This document shows, piece after piece, positions 29,710 to 37,844 of a stretch of 64,000 nt of DNA. Position 1 is the first letter of the stretch. Each line of letters starts with the position of its first letter. The notes beneath the pieces were generated by a model. It was not told the origin of the DNA and did no database searches. It saw only the letters and a list, made by a program, of their open reading frames with translations. Source of the DNA: Ancylobacter tetraedralis. Its GTDB lineage: Bacteria; Pseudomonadota; Alphaproteobacteria; Rhizobiales; Xanthobacteraceae. The DNA lies in NCBI RefSeq assembly GCF_014195655.1, contig NZ_JACICD010000001.1, positions 1,030,682 through 1,094,681 of the forward strand. Reading direction: 5' to 3'. Both the position numbers and the translations under genes were made by a program.

Positions 29710-30759
29710 ATGGGCATCGACAGGCGTCGGGCGCTTTACATGATGGGTGCAGGCATGGGTGCGGTGGCTCTGGGCAAGACCACGCGCAGTGCCTTTGCCG
29801 AGGAGGCACGGGAACTGGTGATCGTCACCTATCCCGGCGCGCTGTCCGAGCCGCACCGCTGGCTGGCGAACGAGATGCAGGCGCGGCATCCGGGTCTGAC
29901 CATCCGCCTGGTGCCGTCCGACAGCCAGGACATCGTCGCCCAGATCAAGGCGGCGCAGGGCTATTCGCCCTTCGATGCCGGCCCCAATGACGAGCCGCCC
30001 CATCTCATCGGTGTTCGCGAGGGCTATCTGGCCAAGCGCGAGGGCGCTATCCCGAACCTTGCCAATGCCTATCCCGATCTCGTCGCCAGGAGCGAGGGCT
30101 TCGGTGTGCCGGCGACCTATTCCCTCGTCGGCATCGCCTACAACACGGATATGGTGAAGGAGCCGCCGACGCGCTGGGCCGATCTGTGGCGGCCGGAATT
30201 CAAGGGGCGTGTCGGCATTGCGCGCACCTCGTCCAATCTCGGCCTCGCCACACTCGCCATCGCCGCGAAGACCCATGGCGGATCGGAAGGCAATCTCGAT
30301 GTCGGCTGGGAGAAGCTGCAGGCGCTGGAGCCGAAGGCGGCGCGCTCGCCGGCCTCGCTGACGCAGATGCTGGAGCGCGAGGAGATCGCGATCTGCCCGC
30401 TGTGGAACAACAACACGGCGGCCGCCGCCGCCAAGGGGCTGCCCATCGCCTTCGTCAAGCCGGCGCCGGGCGCCGTCGCCATCATCTCGTTCTTCTCGGG
30501 CTTCGCCAAGACACGGCACCCCGAACTGGTCGCCGAATGGCTGAACGGCATTCTCAGCACCGAATACCAGAGCCGGGCCGCGGCGGCGCCGTATTATTTC
30601 GGACCGACGGTCAAGGGCGTGCCGGTGCCGCCCGATGCCGCGCCCTATACGCCCGCCACGCCCGAAGAGGTACTCGCCCTGCAGACGATCGACTGGAAGA
30701 CGATCGTCCCGGTGCGCGGCGCTCTCGTCGAACGTTTCGACCGCACCTTCGCCATTTGA
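29710..30759 (+). CDS. ABC transporter solute-binding protein (Pot/family 1 type), copy 1
   Basis: This periplasmic binding protein has 349 residues and is the first gene of the 14-gene operon. It has a twin-arginine-like signal (MGIDRRRALYMMGAGMGAVA), and the mature protein probably starts near EEARELVIVTYPG. The body has the PotD/extracellular-solute-binding layout: YNTDMVKEPPTRWADLWRPE and, near the C-terminus, APYYFGPTVKG. It is the same length as the next gene and strikingly similar along its entire length (RHPGLTIRLVPSDSQDIVAQ against KHPGLTIRLVPSESQDVVAQ), so the two arose by tandem duplication. Its partner is the Pot-type ATPase and permeases at 33876-36656. Confidence 0.9.
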   Translation: MGIDRRRALYMMGAGMGAVALGKTTRSAFAEEARELVIVTYPGALSEPHRWLANEMQARHPGLTIRLVPSDSQDIVAQIKAAQGYSPFDAGPNDEPPHLIGVREGYLAKREGAIPNLANAYPDLVARSEGFGVPATYSLVGIAYNTDMVKEPPTRWADLWRPEFKGRVGIARTSSNLGLATLAIAAKTHGGSEGNLDVGWEKLQALEPKAARSPASLTQMLEREEIAICPLWNNNTAAAAAKGLPIAFVKPAPGAVAIISFFSGFAKTRHPELVAEWLNGILSTEYQSRAAAAPYYFGPTVKGVPVPPDAAPYTPATPEEVLALQTIDWKTIVPVRGALVERFDRTFAI

Positions 30760-30813
30760 CATGCGTGATGTGACCCTTCCATCCGAGCCCGTCTGCCCCA
30801 GGGAAGCCCTTTC

Positions 30814-31863
30814 ATGACCCTCTTCACCAACCGCCGCCGCTTTCTCCAATCGGGTGCCGCGCTTGGCGCCGCGCTCGCCATGCCGAGCCTCGCGCGCGCG
30901 CAGGACAAGCGCGAACTCGTCATCGTCTCCTTCGCCGGACAGCTGCAGGAGCCGCATCAGTGGCTGGCACGGCAGATGGAGGCCAAGCATCCGGGGCTCA
31001 CCATCCGGCTCGTGCCGAGCGAGAGCCAGGATGTCGTCGCGCAGATCAAGGCCTCGCAGGGCTATTCGCCCTATGACGCCATGCCCAATGGCGAGCCTCC
31101 GCATCTCATCGCCATCCGCGACAGCTATATCCTGCCGCTCGATCCGGCGGCGGTGCCGAACGCCACGAAGGCCGTGCCGGCCTTCGTGGCCAAGAGCAAG
31201 GGCTATGGCATCCCCGCGAGCTATTCGCTCATCGGCATCGCCTACAACACCGCGCTGGTCAAGACGCCGCCGACGGCGTGGAAAGACCTCTGGGACCCGC
31301 AGTACAAGGGGCAGATCGGCATTCCGCGCGCGTCCTCCAATCTCGGGCTCGGCTTCCTGGTGGCCGCGGCCAAGACCTTCGGCGGTTCGGAAACCGACCT
31401 GACGGTGGGCTGGGAGAAGCTCAAGGAGCTGAACCCGAAGGTTGGCCGCTCGCCCTCCCAGCTGCTGCAGATGCTGGAGCGCGAAGAGATCGTCATGGCG
31501 CCGATCTGGAACAATGATGCCGCTGGCGCCGCCGACAAGGGCTTGCCCATCGCCTTCGTAAAGCCGGCGCCGGGCCCGATCGCGGTGATCTCGTTCATGT
31601 CCGCCGTCAAGGGCACGCGCTACCCCGAGCTGGTCAATGAGTGGATGAACGCGATCCTCTCGCCGGAGTACCAGCAGAAGGCGGCCGGCGCGCCCTATTA
31701 TTTCGGTCCGACCATCGAAGGCGTCGAGGTGCCGGAAGCGGCGCGCGCCTACACGCCAGCGACGCCCGAAGAGGTCGCCGCGCTGCAGACCGTCGACTGG
31801 TCGGCGATCGCCGCCAAGCGCGGGGCGATCGTCGAAGAGTTCGACCGCCTGTTCGCCTCGTGA
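30814..31863 (+). CDS. ABC transporter solute-binding protein (Pot/family 1 type), copy 2
   Basis: This is the second tandem periplasmic binding protein, 349 residues, 54 bp after the first. The Tat-type signal is clear (TNRRRFLQSGAALGAALAMP) with cleavage probable at ARAQ-DKR. Core segments match copy 1: YSLIGIAYNTALVKTPPTAW, ASSNLGL, EREEIVMAPIWNNDAAGAAD, APYYFGPTIEG. Differences concentrate in short stretches that may line the binding cleft, so the pair could broaden the ligand range of one transporter. The SIS gene begins 4 bp after its stop. Confidence 0.9.
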   Translation: MTLFTNRRRFLQSGAALGAALAMPSLARAQDKRELVIVSFAGQLQEPHQWLARQMEAKHPGLTIRLVPSESQDVVAQIKASQGYSPYDAMPNGEPPHLIAIRDSYILPLDPAAVPNATKAVPAFVAKSKGYGIPASYSLIGIAYNTALVKTPPTAWKDLWDPQYKGQIGIPRASSNLGLGFLVAAAKTFGGSETDLTVGWEKLKELNPKVGRSPSQLLQMLEREEIVMAPIWNNDAAGAADKGLPIAFVKPAPGPIAVISFMSAVKGTRYPELVNEWMNAILSPEYQQKAAGAPYYFGPTIEGVEVPEAARAYTPATPEEVAALQTVDWSAIAAKRGAIVEEFDRLFAS

Positions 31864-31867
31864 GCCG

Positions 31868-32953
31868 ATGGAACCGATGATGACCGAGAGCCGACCCATG
31901 CTGGAGGATGTCGCGCGCCAGCCGGCCATCCTCGCGAGCCTGATGTCGCGCGCTGCGGACTTCCGCGCCGCCGCCGGTGTGCTGGGCGGGCGTGAGGGGC
32001 GCGTCCTGGTGACGAGCTGCGGCGACGGTCATTTCGCGGCGATGGCGGCGTGCTCCAGTGCGAGCCGCCTCGGGCTGGACTGGCGCGCCGTCGGGCCGCT
32101 CGACCTGCTGGTCGGCGCGGACGAACGGCGGGACGGCGACCGGGTGATCGCCGTCTCGATGTCCGGGAATGTCGACCGTACCGTCGAGGCGGCGCGGATG
32201 GCGCAAGCGCGCGGCCTGCCGATCCTCGCCCTGGTGAACGGGGAGGGCGGCCGGCTCGGCGCACTGGCGCGGCGGAAGATCTCGCTCGACCTGCCCGACA
32301 TCGCTCCCTTCCTGTGCGGGACCGCGAGCTACACCGCGACGCTCGCCGCGCTGCTGCTGTTCGCCCAAGGGCTGGCGGGGCGCCCGGAGCCGGATCTGTC
32401 GCCGCTCGCCGCCGTCCAGCGCGGCGCCCGCGCGGCGGCGCTGCCGGTCACTGCGGAGATCGCCCGGCAGGGGTTTTCCGGCGTGCGCCTCCTCGCGGCG
32501 GGTGCCGAGCAGGGGACGGCGGCCTATGGCGCGGCGAAATTCGTCGAGCTGACCCGGCTATCGGTCTGGAGCGGCGAACTGGAGGAGTTCGCCCATAGCC
32601 AGTACTGGTCGATGCCGCGCACCGATCTGGTCGTGATCCTCGCCACGCACCCTGTTGTCGCCGGCTATGCCCGGGAATCGACCCGGGCGCTTGCGGAACT
32701 CGGCGTTTCGACCCTCGCGATCGACACGGCCGACGCGCCGGTCGAGACCGCGACCTGGCGCGTCACCCTGCCGCCGGTCGATACGGCGCTGGCGCCGCTT
32801 GCGAGCGCGATTCCCCTGCAGCTTCTCGCCTATCGAATGGCCGAGGCCGCCGGGCTCGATCCCGACACCCGCCTCCACCTCAAGAACGATGCGGAACGCT
32901 TCCGCGTCAGCCGTATGCTGACGCGCCGCTCGCTCCTCGGGACGGGCTTGTAA
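31868..32953 (+). CDS. SIS-domain protein, candidate sugar-phosphate isomerase/deglycase, copy 1
   Basis: This cytoplasmic protein of 361 residues has two SIS (sugar isomerase) folds. The first carries the Ser-rich phosphosugar loop VIAVSMSGNVDRTVEAARMA (about 93-112). The second contains the family's acid/base signature Glu-x-x-His as E240-F-A-H243 (LEEFAHSQYW). In FrlB-type deglycases and GlmS this Glu and His drive deglycation or isomerisation. It sits immediately before a PfkB kinase with a 5-bp gap, the pairing seen for fructosamine catabolism (FrlB with FrlD). It is only remotely similar to the second SIS protein at 36719. The substrate is inferred. Confidence 0.82.
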   Translation: MEPMMTESRPMLEDVARQPAILASLMSRAADFRAAAGVLGGREGRVLVTSCGDGHFAAMAACSSASRLGLDWRAVGPLDLLVGADERRDGDRVIAVSMSGNVDRTVEAARMAQARGLPILALVNGEGGRLGALARRKISLDLPDIAPFLCGTASYTATLAALLLFAQGLAGRPEPDLSPLAAVQRGARAAALPVTAEIARQGFSGVRLLAAGAEQGTAAYGAAKFVELTRLSVWSGELEEFAHSQYWSMPRTDLVVILATHPVVAGYARESTRALAELGVSTLAIDTADAPVETATWRVTLPPVDTALAPLASAIPLQLLAYRMAEAAGLDPDTRLHLKNDAERFRVSRMLTRRSLLGTGL

Positions 32954-32958
32954 CCCTC

Positions 32959-33879
32959 ATGAGTTCGCAGCGCCTCCTCGTCATGGGTTATCTCTCCATT
33001 GATACGGTCACACAGGCCGATGGCGCCTCGCGCATCGTGCCCGGCGGTGCCGGCCTCTATGCCGCGCTCGGCGCGGCGCGGGCGGGCGCGCAGGTCGATC
33101 TTTGCGCCTCGATCGGAACGGATTTTCCCGCCGCTTGGATTGCCGCGCTCGAGGCCGCAGGTGTGGGCACCTCCCAGCTGGCGAGGCAGGAATATCCGTC
33201 CCGCCGGGCACATATTGACCATGCCGCCGACGGCCGGCGCGGCTCGCGCCATTATGACGATCCGGCCTGGTGGGAGGCGAGCCGCCGGCATGCCCCCGCG
33301 CCGCCGGACGACCTCTCCGCCTATCGCGTCGCGGTGGCCTGCCCGATGCCGGCCAAAAGTCTCGGCGACTTCCTGGCTCGCGCCGATAGGTCCGGCGTGG
33401 CGGTGGTCGCCGACACCAACGAGATCTTCGCCTCGACCGAAGGGGAGGCGATACTGGAAATGCTGCCGTTTCTCGACGTTTTCGCGCCGAGCCGGGAGGA
33501 AACCCGCCTTCTCGCGCCGGGAATGTCGGACGACGCGGCCGCGCGCGATCTGGCCGCCCGGGGCAGGGCCGGCACCGAAGGGCCGGTGGTGATACAGAAG
33601 CGGGGGGCCGAGGGACTGTTCATCATCGACGGTCGGGGCATTGGGGAATGGTACCTGCCGGCCCTCACGGCGGACGTTGTCGACCCGACGGGGGCGGGCG
33701 ACGCGACGGTCGGTGCGTTCGCGGCGGCGCGGATGCAGGGGGCGCCCCCGCTCGAAGCGGGCCGCACGGCCCAGCGCATCGGCACCCTCGTGGTCTCCGG
33801 ACATGGGCCTTCGGCTCTTTGCGCGGCACTTCCGCCGCTGTCTTCTTCTTGCGCAGGCCAGGGGGTCCTCGTCCGATGA
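32959..33879 (+). CDS. PfkB-family carbohydrate kinase, copy 1
   Basis: This ribokinase-fold kinase of 306 residues phosphorylates a sugar or sugar-like hydroxyl with ATP. The N-terminal glycine motif is IVPGGAGLYAALGAARAG. The C-terminal family signature is DVVDPTGAGDATVGAFAA, whose Asp in GAGD is the catalytic base. Like other members it has a short lid segment after residue 90. It ends in a 4-bp ATGA overlap with the ABC ATPase. Together with the preceding SIS gene it forms a kinase plus SIS pair, repeated later in the same operon, suggesting two related sugar substrates or two steps. Confidence 0.88.
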   Translation: MSSQRLLVMGYLSIDTVTQADGASRIVPGGAGLYAALGAARAGAQVDLCASIGTDFPAAWIAALEAAGVGTSQLARQEYPSRRAHIDHAADGRRGSRHYDDPAWWEASRRHAPAPPDDLSAYRVAVACPMPAKSLGDFLARADRSGVAVVADTNEIFASTEGEAILEMLPFLDVFAPSREETRLLAPGMSDDAAARDLAARGRAGTEGPVVIQKRGAEGLFIIDGRGIGEWYLPALTADVVDPTGAGDATVGAFAAARMQGAPPLEAGRTAQRIGTLVVSGHGPSALCAALPPLSSSCAGQGVLVR

Positions 33880-34922
33880 ATCAGCTCATCATCGACGGCG
33901 TTACCAAGCAGTTCGGTGCGCTCAAGGTTCTCCAGTCCTGCGATCTCACGGTCGAGAGGGGCTCCGTGGTCACGCTGCTCGGCCCGTCCGGCTGCGGGAA
34001 GACCACTCTGCTGCGCTCGATCGCCGGCTTCGTCACGCCGGATGCCGGCCGGATTCGGGTGAAGGGGCAGGATATTTCGCGACTGCCGCCGAACCGCCGG
34101 GATGTTGGCTATGTCTTCCAGAACTACGCGCTGTTTCCGCATTTGACCTGCCGCGACAACATCGCCTACGGGCTGGTCGTGCGGCGCGTGCCCAAGGCGG
34201 AGATCGCCCGCCGCGTGTCGCAGGCGCTCGACCTCATTGCACTCGCCGCTTTTGCGGACCGGTATCCCAAGCAGCTCTCGGGCGGCCAGCAGCAGCGCGT
34301 CGCCATTGCCCGCGCGCTGGTGCTCGAACCGCAGGTGCTGCTGCTCGACGAGCCGTTCAACGCCCTCGACGCGCAGCTGCGGCTTTCCATGCAGGTCGAG
34401 CTGCGCAAGCTCATCGACCGCGTCGGCATTACCTCGATCTTCGTCACGCATGACCAGCAGGAAGCGATGGCGCTGTCCGACCGCGTCGCCATCATGCGCG
34501 GCGGGCGCATCGAGCAGATCGGCAGCCCCCTCGAAATCTATGATCGCCCGCGCAGCTGCTTCGTTGCCGACTTCATCGGCCGCGCCAACCTGATGCCCAC
34601 GCAGGTGCGCGCCGGGCGCACCGAGGGGCCGCAGGCCATTGCCGCCGCGCTCCCTGACGGTCCCGCGACGCTGGTCGCGCGGCCGGAGAACATCGATCTC
34701 ACACCCGGCAGCGGTCCGGGCTGGCCCGGCAAAGTGACGTTCCTCACCGCGCTCGGACCGGTCATCGAATATGAGGTCGATTGTGGCTTCTCTGTCCCGG
34801 TGCGCGCGGCTCTGCCGCGCCATGCCGGGGTGGAGACCTTCGAGCCGGGTGCGCTGGTGACGGCCCGCATCCGCGACGAAGCGGCGGCGGTCGTTCTGCC
34901 GGGGGAGCCGAACCATGCTTAG
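33876..34922 (+). CDS. ABC transporter ATPase, PotA (spermidine/putrescine) type
   Basis: This cytoplasmic ATPase of 348 residues drives the binding-protein-dependent importer. It has Walker A GPSGCGKTT, Q-loop YVFQNYALFPHL, signature LSGGQQQR, Walker B VLLLDEPFNALDAQLR and switch FVTHDQQEA. It is followed by a C-terminal TOBE-type regulatory domain (VARPENIDL). The ATG overlaps the kinase stop, and the gene overlaps the next permease by 8 bp. PotA-type ATPases serve polyamines, Fe(III), opines and other small cationic or sugar-amine compounds, so the class does not fix the substrate. Confidence 0.93.
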   Translation: MNQLIIDGVTKQFGALKVLQSCDLTVERGSVVTLLGPSGCGKTTLLRSIAGFVTPDAGRIRVKGQDISRLPPNRRDVGYVFQNYALFPHLTCRDNIAYGLVVRRVPKAEIARRVSQALDLIALAAFADRYPKQLSGGQQQRVAIARALVLEPQVLLLDEPFNALDAQLRLSMQVELRKLIDRVGITSIFVTHDQQEAMALSDRVAIMRGGRIEQIGSPLEIYDRPRSCFVADFIGRANLMPTQVRAGRTEGPQAIAAALPDGPATLVARPENIDLTPGSGPGWPGKVTFLTALGPVIEYEVDCGFSVPVRAALPRHAGVETFEPGALVTARIRDEAAAVVLPGEPNHA

Positions 34923-35841
34923 CCGACATTCGCCTGAGGCGAGCGCTCCCCTGTCGCCGCGTGGCTTGTCCGTCGCGCGCTTCCTCGATGGCGGCGGCAT
35001 CTGGCCGGCTGTGCCGGCTCTGGTCTATCTCCTGGTATTCATGGTGGCGCCGATCGCGACGCTGCTGACCTTCGGCTTCGTGGACATCGACCGCGGCACC
35101 GTCGGTGAGGGCGGATTCACCCTTTCCCACATGGTCGGGGTGCTGAGCGATCCACTTGTCTGGCGCCTGACCTGGCGCTCCTTCTGGATTGCTGTCGTCT
35201 CGACCTCGCTCACCCTGATCTTCGCTTATCCCGTTGCTTATGCGTATGGGCATCTGCGCGGCGCCGCGCGCACGCTGCTGCTCGTGGCGGTCATGTCACC
35301 CCTGCTGACCAGCGCGCTGGTGCGCACCTATGCCTGGATCGTCATTCTTGGTGGGCGGCGCGGGCTGGTGAACCAGACACTCCTGACGCTGGGCCTCATC
35401 GAGCGGCCGCTCGACATCCTCAATACCTCGACCGCGGTGCTGATCGGCATGACCCAGATCCACCTGCCCTTCATGATCCTGCCACTGCTCGCGGTGCTGT
35501 CGGAACGCGACCGCTCCTTCGAGCAGGCCTCGCTCAATCTCGGGGCGAGCCAGACCGTGACGTTCTTCCGGGTGACCGTGCCGATGTCGATGCCCGCGAT
35601 CGTCGCCGGTTTCGCGCTGGTCTTCGCGGTCTCCTACACCAACTTCATCGTGCCGCAGCTGCTCGGCGGCGGGAATTATTCCACCATCGCCGTGCAGGTC
35701 TACGAGCAGACCATCGTGGTGCTGGACTGGTCACGCGGCGCGGCGCTGGCGACCCTGCTTCTGTCGAGTTGCTTCGTCTTCGTCTTCGCTATCGTCGCTG
35801 CCGGCAACTGGCTGACGCGCTGGAGCGAGGTGCGGCGATGA
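34915..35841 (+). CDS. ABC transporter permease, PotB type
   Basis: This inner-membrane permease of 308 residues has about six transmembrane helices. After a polar N-terminus the first helix is WPAVPALVYLLVFMVAPIAT. The ATPase contact loop is EQASLNLGASQTVTFFRVTV, the EAA motif. It overlaps the ATPase gene by 8 bp and the next permease by 4 bp (ATGA), so the three transporter subunits are made together. The layout PotA-PotB-PotC in the middle of a catabolic operon with the binding proteins at its head is common for opine and polyamine importers of Hyphomicrobiales. Confidence 0.92.
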   Translation: MLSRHSPEASAPLSPRGLSVARFLDGGGIWPAVPALVYLLVFMVAPIATLLTFGFVDIDRGTVGEGGFTLSHMVGVLSDPLVWRLTWRSFWIAVVSTSLTLIFAYPVAYAYGHLRGAARTLLLVAVMSPLLTSALVRTYAWIVILGGRRGLVNQTLLTLGLIERPLDILNTSTAVLIGMTQIHLPFMILPLLAVLSERDRSFEQASLNLGASQTVTFFRVTVPMSMPAIVAGFALVFAVSYTNFIVPQLLGGGNYSTIAVQVYEQTIVVLDWSRGAALATLLLSSCFVFVFAIVAAGNWLTRWSEVRR

Positions 35842-36656
35842 GTGGTCCCCGTCAGATGATCTCGCTCGGCGATCGGCTCGCACGCGGGATGCTGATCGCC
35901 CTCACGGTCATGTCGATCGTGCTGCTGGTCGCGCCCAGCCTGATCGTCATCGCCATTTCCTTCGAGCCGCGCGGCTACATCGCCTTTCCGCCGTCCGGTT
36001 TTTCGCTGCGCTGGTACTGGGCGCTGCTCGAGCGGCAGCAGCTGCTGGATTCCATCCTTGTCTCGCTGCGCATCTCTGTGATGGTGATGGTTGTCTGCCT
36101 GGTTCTCGGCATTCCCGCGGCCTTTGCGGGTACACGCGGCCGCTTCCCCGCCAAGACCGCGTTCAACGCGTTCTTGCTCGCGCCGCAGATGATGCCGGGC
36201 ATGGTGATTGGCATCGCCTCGCTGTTCTTCGGCGCCTACATCTCCTTCCGCGCGTCGGATCTGATGCTGGTGCTGTCGCTGTCGGTGTTCTGCCTTCCCT
36301 TCGTCGTTCGTATTGTCATGGCGCGGCTCGCCGGGCTCGACCCGCTGCTCGACGAGGCGAGCGCCAATCTGGGCGCCGGCAAGTTTGAAACGTTCTTCCG
36401 GGTGACGCTGCCGCAGCTGGCGCCCGCCGCCTTTGCCGGCGCGGCGTTCACCTTCATCGAAGCCTTCGACAACGTCACCGTGTCGCTCTTCACCTCGGAT
36501 GTACGGGCGCGCCCGCTGCCGGTGGAACTCTACTACCTCGTGCAGTTCGAATCCTCCCCGCTCATCGCCGCGATTTCCTCGCTCGAGATCGGCCTGTCGC
36601 TCGTGGTGATGCTGGTAATCGCCCGAGCGGTCGGACTCGAACGCTTCGGTCGCTGA
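35838..36656 (+). CDS. ABC transporter permease, PotC type
   Basis: This is the second membrane subunit of the importer, 272 residues with about six helices. The first is MLIALTVMSIVLLVAPSLIV, followed by the typical PotC loop FEPRGYIAFPPSGFSLRWYW. The EAA contact loop is DEASANLGAGKFETFFRVTL. The start at MSGPRQMISLG forms a 4-bp ATGA overlap with the preceding permease, which decides it over an upstream in-frame codon. The SIS gene follows after 62 bp. Confidence 0.92.
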   Translation: MSGPRQMISLGDRLARGMLIALTVMSIVLLVAPSLIVIAISFEPRGYIAFPPSGFSLRWYWALLERQQLLDSILVSLRISVMVMVVCLVLGIPAAFAGTRGRFPAKTAFNAFLLAPQMMPGMVIGIASLFFGAYISFRASDLMLVLSLSVFCLPFVVRIVMARLAGLDPLLDEASANLGAGKFETFFRVTLPQLAPAAFAGAAFTFIEAFDNVTVSLFTSDVRARPLPVELYYLVQFESSPLIAAISSLEIGLSLVVMLVIARAVGLERFGR

Positions 36657-36718
36657 AAGCCGTGCGCGCGCAACACTCGCGGGCGCCACTTCCCCTCGCA
36701 GAACCGGACCCACTACCC

Positions 36719-37837
36719 ATGACCGATTTCGCCAGCCGTCTCAAAGCCCTGACGGCGGAACCCTCCCGCGACACGGCCGACGATCCGGCACGGCTCGCCC
36801 GCGTCGAGCGCACCCGTAGCGAGTTGTTCGGGCAGGGGGCTGCCATCCGGCAAACGCTTGAAGGCGCGCAGGCCAATCTGGCGGCCATCGCCCAGATGCT
36901 ATCCGCCCGCCGGCTCAGCCGGATCGTCGTCGTTGGCTGCGGAGATTCCTGGTTTGCCGGCAAGGGAGTGCGCCATGCGCTCGAAGCGATGACGAGCCTG
37001 CCGGCGGAGGCTATCGAGGCGCTGGACTACGCCGCTTATGAAGCGGGGATTGCCGATGTCGCCACTCTGGTTATCGGCATCTCCTCGGGCGGTAACACGT
37101 CAGCGGTTATGCAGGCGCTCAGGGCTGCGTCGGAACGTGGCGCCTGCTGCATCGGCGTCTCCAATACGGCGGGCAGTCCGATTCTCACCGAGTTCGACGC
37201 GGCTTTGCAGGTCCATGCGACCCGCAAGGGCTGGCCGACACAATCCACCAACGCCACCATGGCTCTATTGATTGCGCTGGGGGCGACATTGCCGTCGGCC
37301 TCGGTGGCGCGGGACGCGATGCTGCGCGAGCTCGCCGATCTGCCGGAAATCATTGACCGGCTCTGCCTTGAGCTTGACGCCGAGCTCAAGGCATTGGCGG
37401 AGCGCTGGGCCCCCGCGGAGCTCGTGCTCTATTCCGGCCTCGGTCCGAACTTCGCGGCGGCCAGCATCGGTGCGGCGAAGCTCCGGGAACTGTCCCCGGT
37501 GCATGCCTTCGCCCTGCCTTTGGAGGAATATCACCATTACCGCACGCAAAAGGCCGGCGACCCGCTCGTCCTTGTCGCCACAGATCCGGCCAGCGCCGAG
37601 CGGGCCCTCGATACCGCGCTGGTCGCCGAGGAGGTGGGCGGGCCGCTCCTCGCCATTCTGGCGGCTCGCGCACCGGAAATCGAAAAGCGCGCCGCAGCCG
37701 TGATCCGCGTGCCCGAAACGCTGCCCGCACTGGCGGGGATGGTGTCGATCGTGCCGCTACACCTGCTCGCCTACCATTTTGCCAGGGCGCGGGCGGCTCT
37801 CGGTCTCGGCGCCGCCGTTCGGCCGCCGCTGCATTGA
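36719..37837 (+). CDS. SIS-domain protein, candidate sugar-phosphate isomerase/deglycase, copy 2
   Basis: This two-SIS-fold protein of 372 residues is related to the GlmS isomerase half, AgaS and FrlB-type deglycases. The phosphosugar loops are RIVVVGCGDSWFAGKGVRH (about 68-86) and VIGISSGGNTSAVMQAL (about 118-134). The Glu-x-x-His signature appears as E270-Y-H-H273 (PLEEYHHYR). The ATG at 36719 is preferred to a GTG at 36662 because the family begins near the helix after MTDFASRLKAL. It is followed after 7 bp by the second PfkB kinase, so the kinase plus SIS pair is present twice in this operon. Confidence 0.82.
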   Translation: MTDFASRLKALTAEPSRDTADDPARLARVERTRSELFGQGAAIRQTLEGAQANLAAIAQMLSARRLSRIVVVGCGDSWFAGKGVRHALEAMTSLPAEAIEALDYAAYEAGIADVATLVIGISSGGNTSAVMQALRAASERGACCIGVSNTAGSPILTEFDAALQVHATRKGWPTQSTNATMALLIALGATLPSASVARDAMLRELADLPEIIDRLCLELDAELKALAERWAPAELVLYSGLGPNFAAASIGAAKLRELSPVHAFALPLEEYHHYRTQKAGDPLVLVATDPASAERALDTALVAEEVGGPLLAILAARAPEIEKRAAAVIRVPETLPALAGMVSIVPLHLLAYHFARARAALGLGAAVRPPLH

Positions 37838-37844
37838 GGACGTT

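Noticed and set aside
29704-31929. Long open frame antisense to the two tandem binding proteins
   Set aside because: It repeats the duplicated gene structure in mirror form and has no plausible protein features; an effect of GC-rich third positions.
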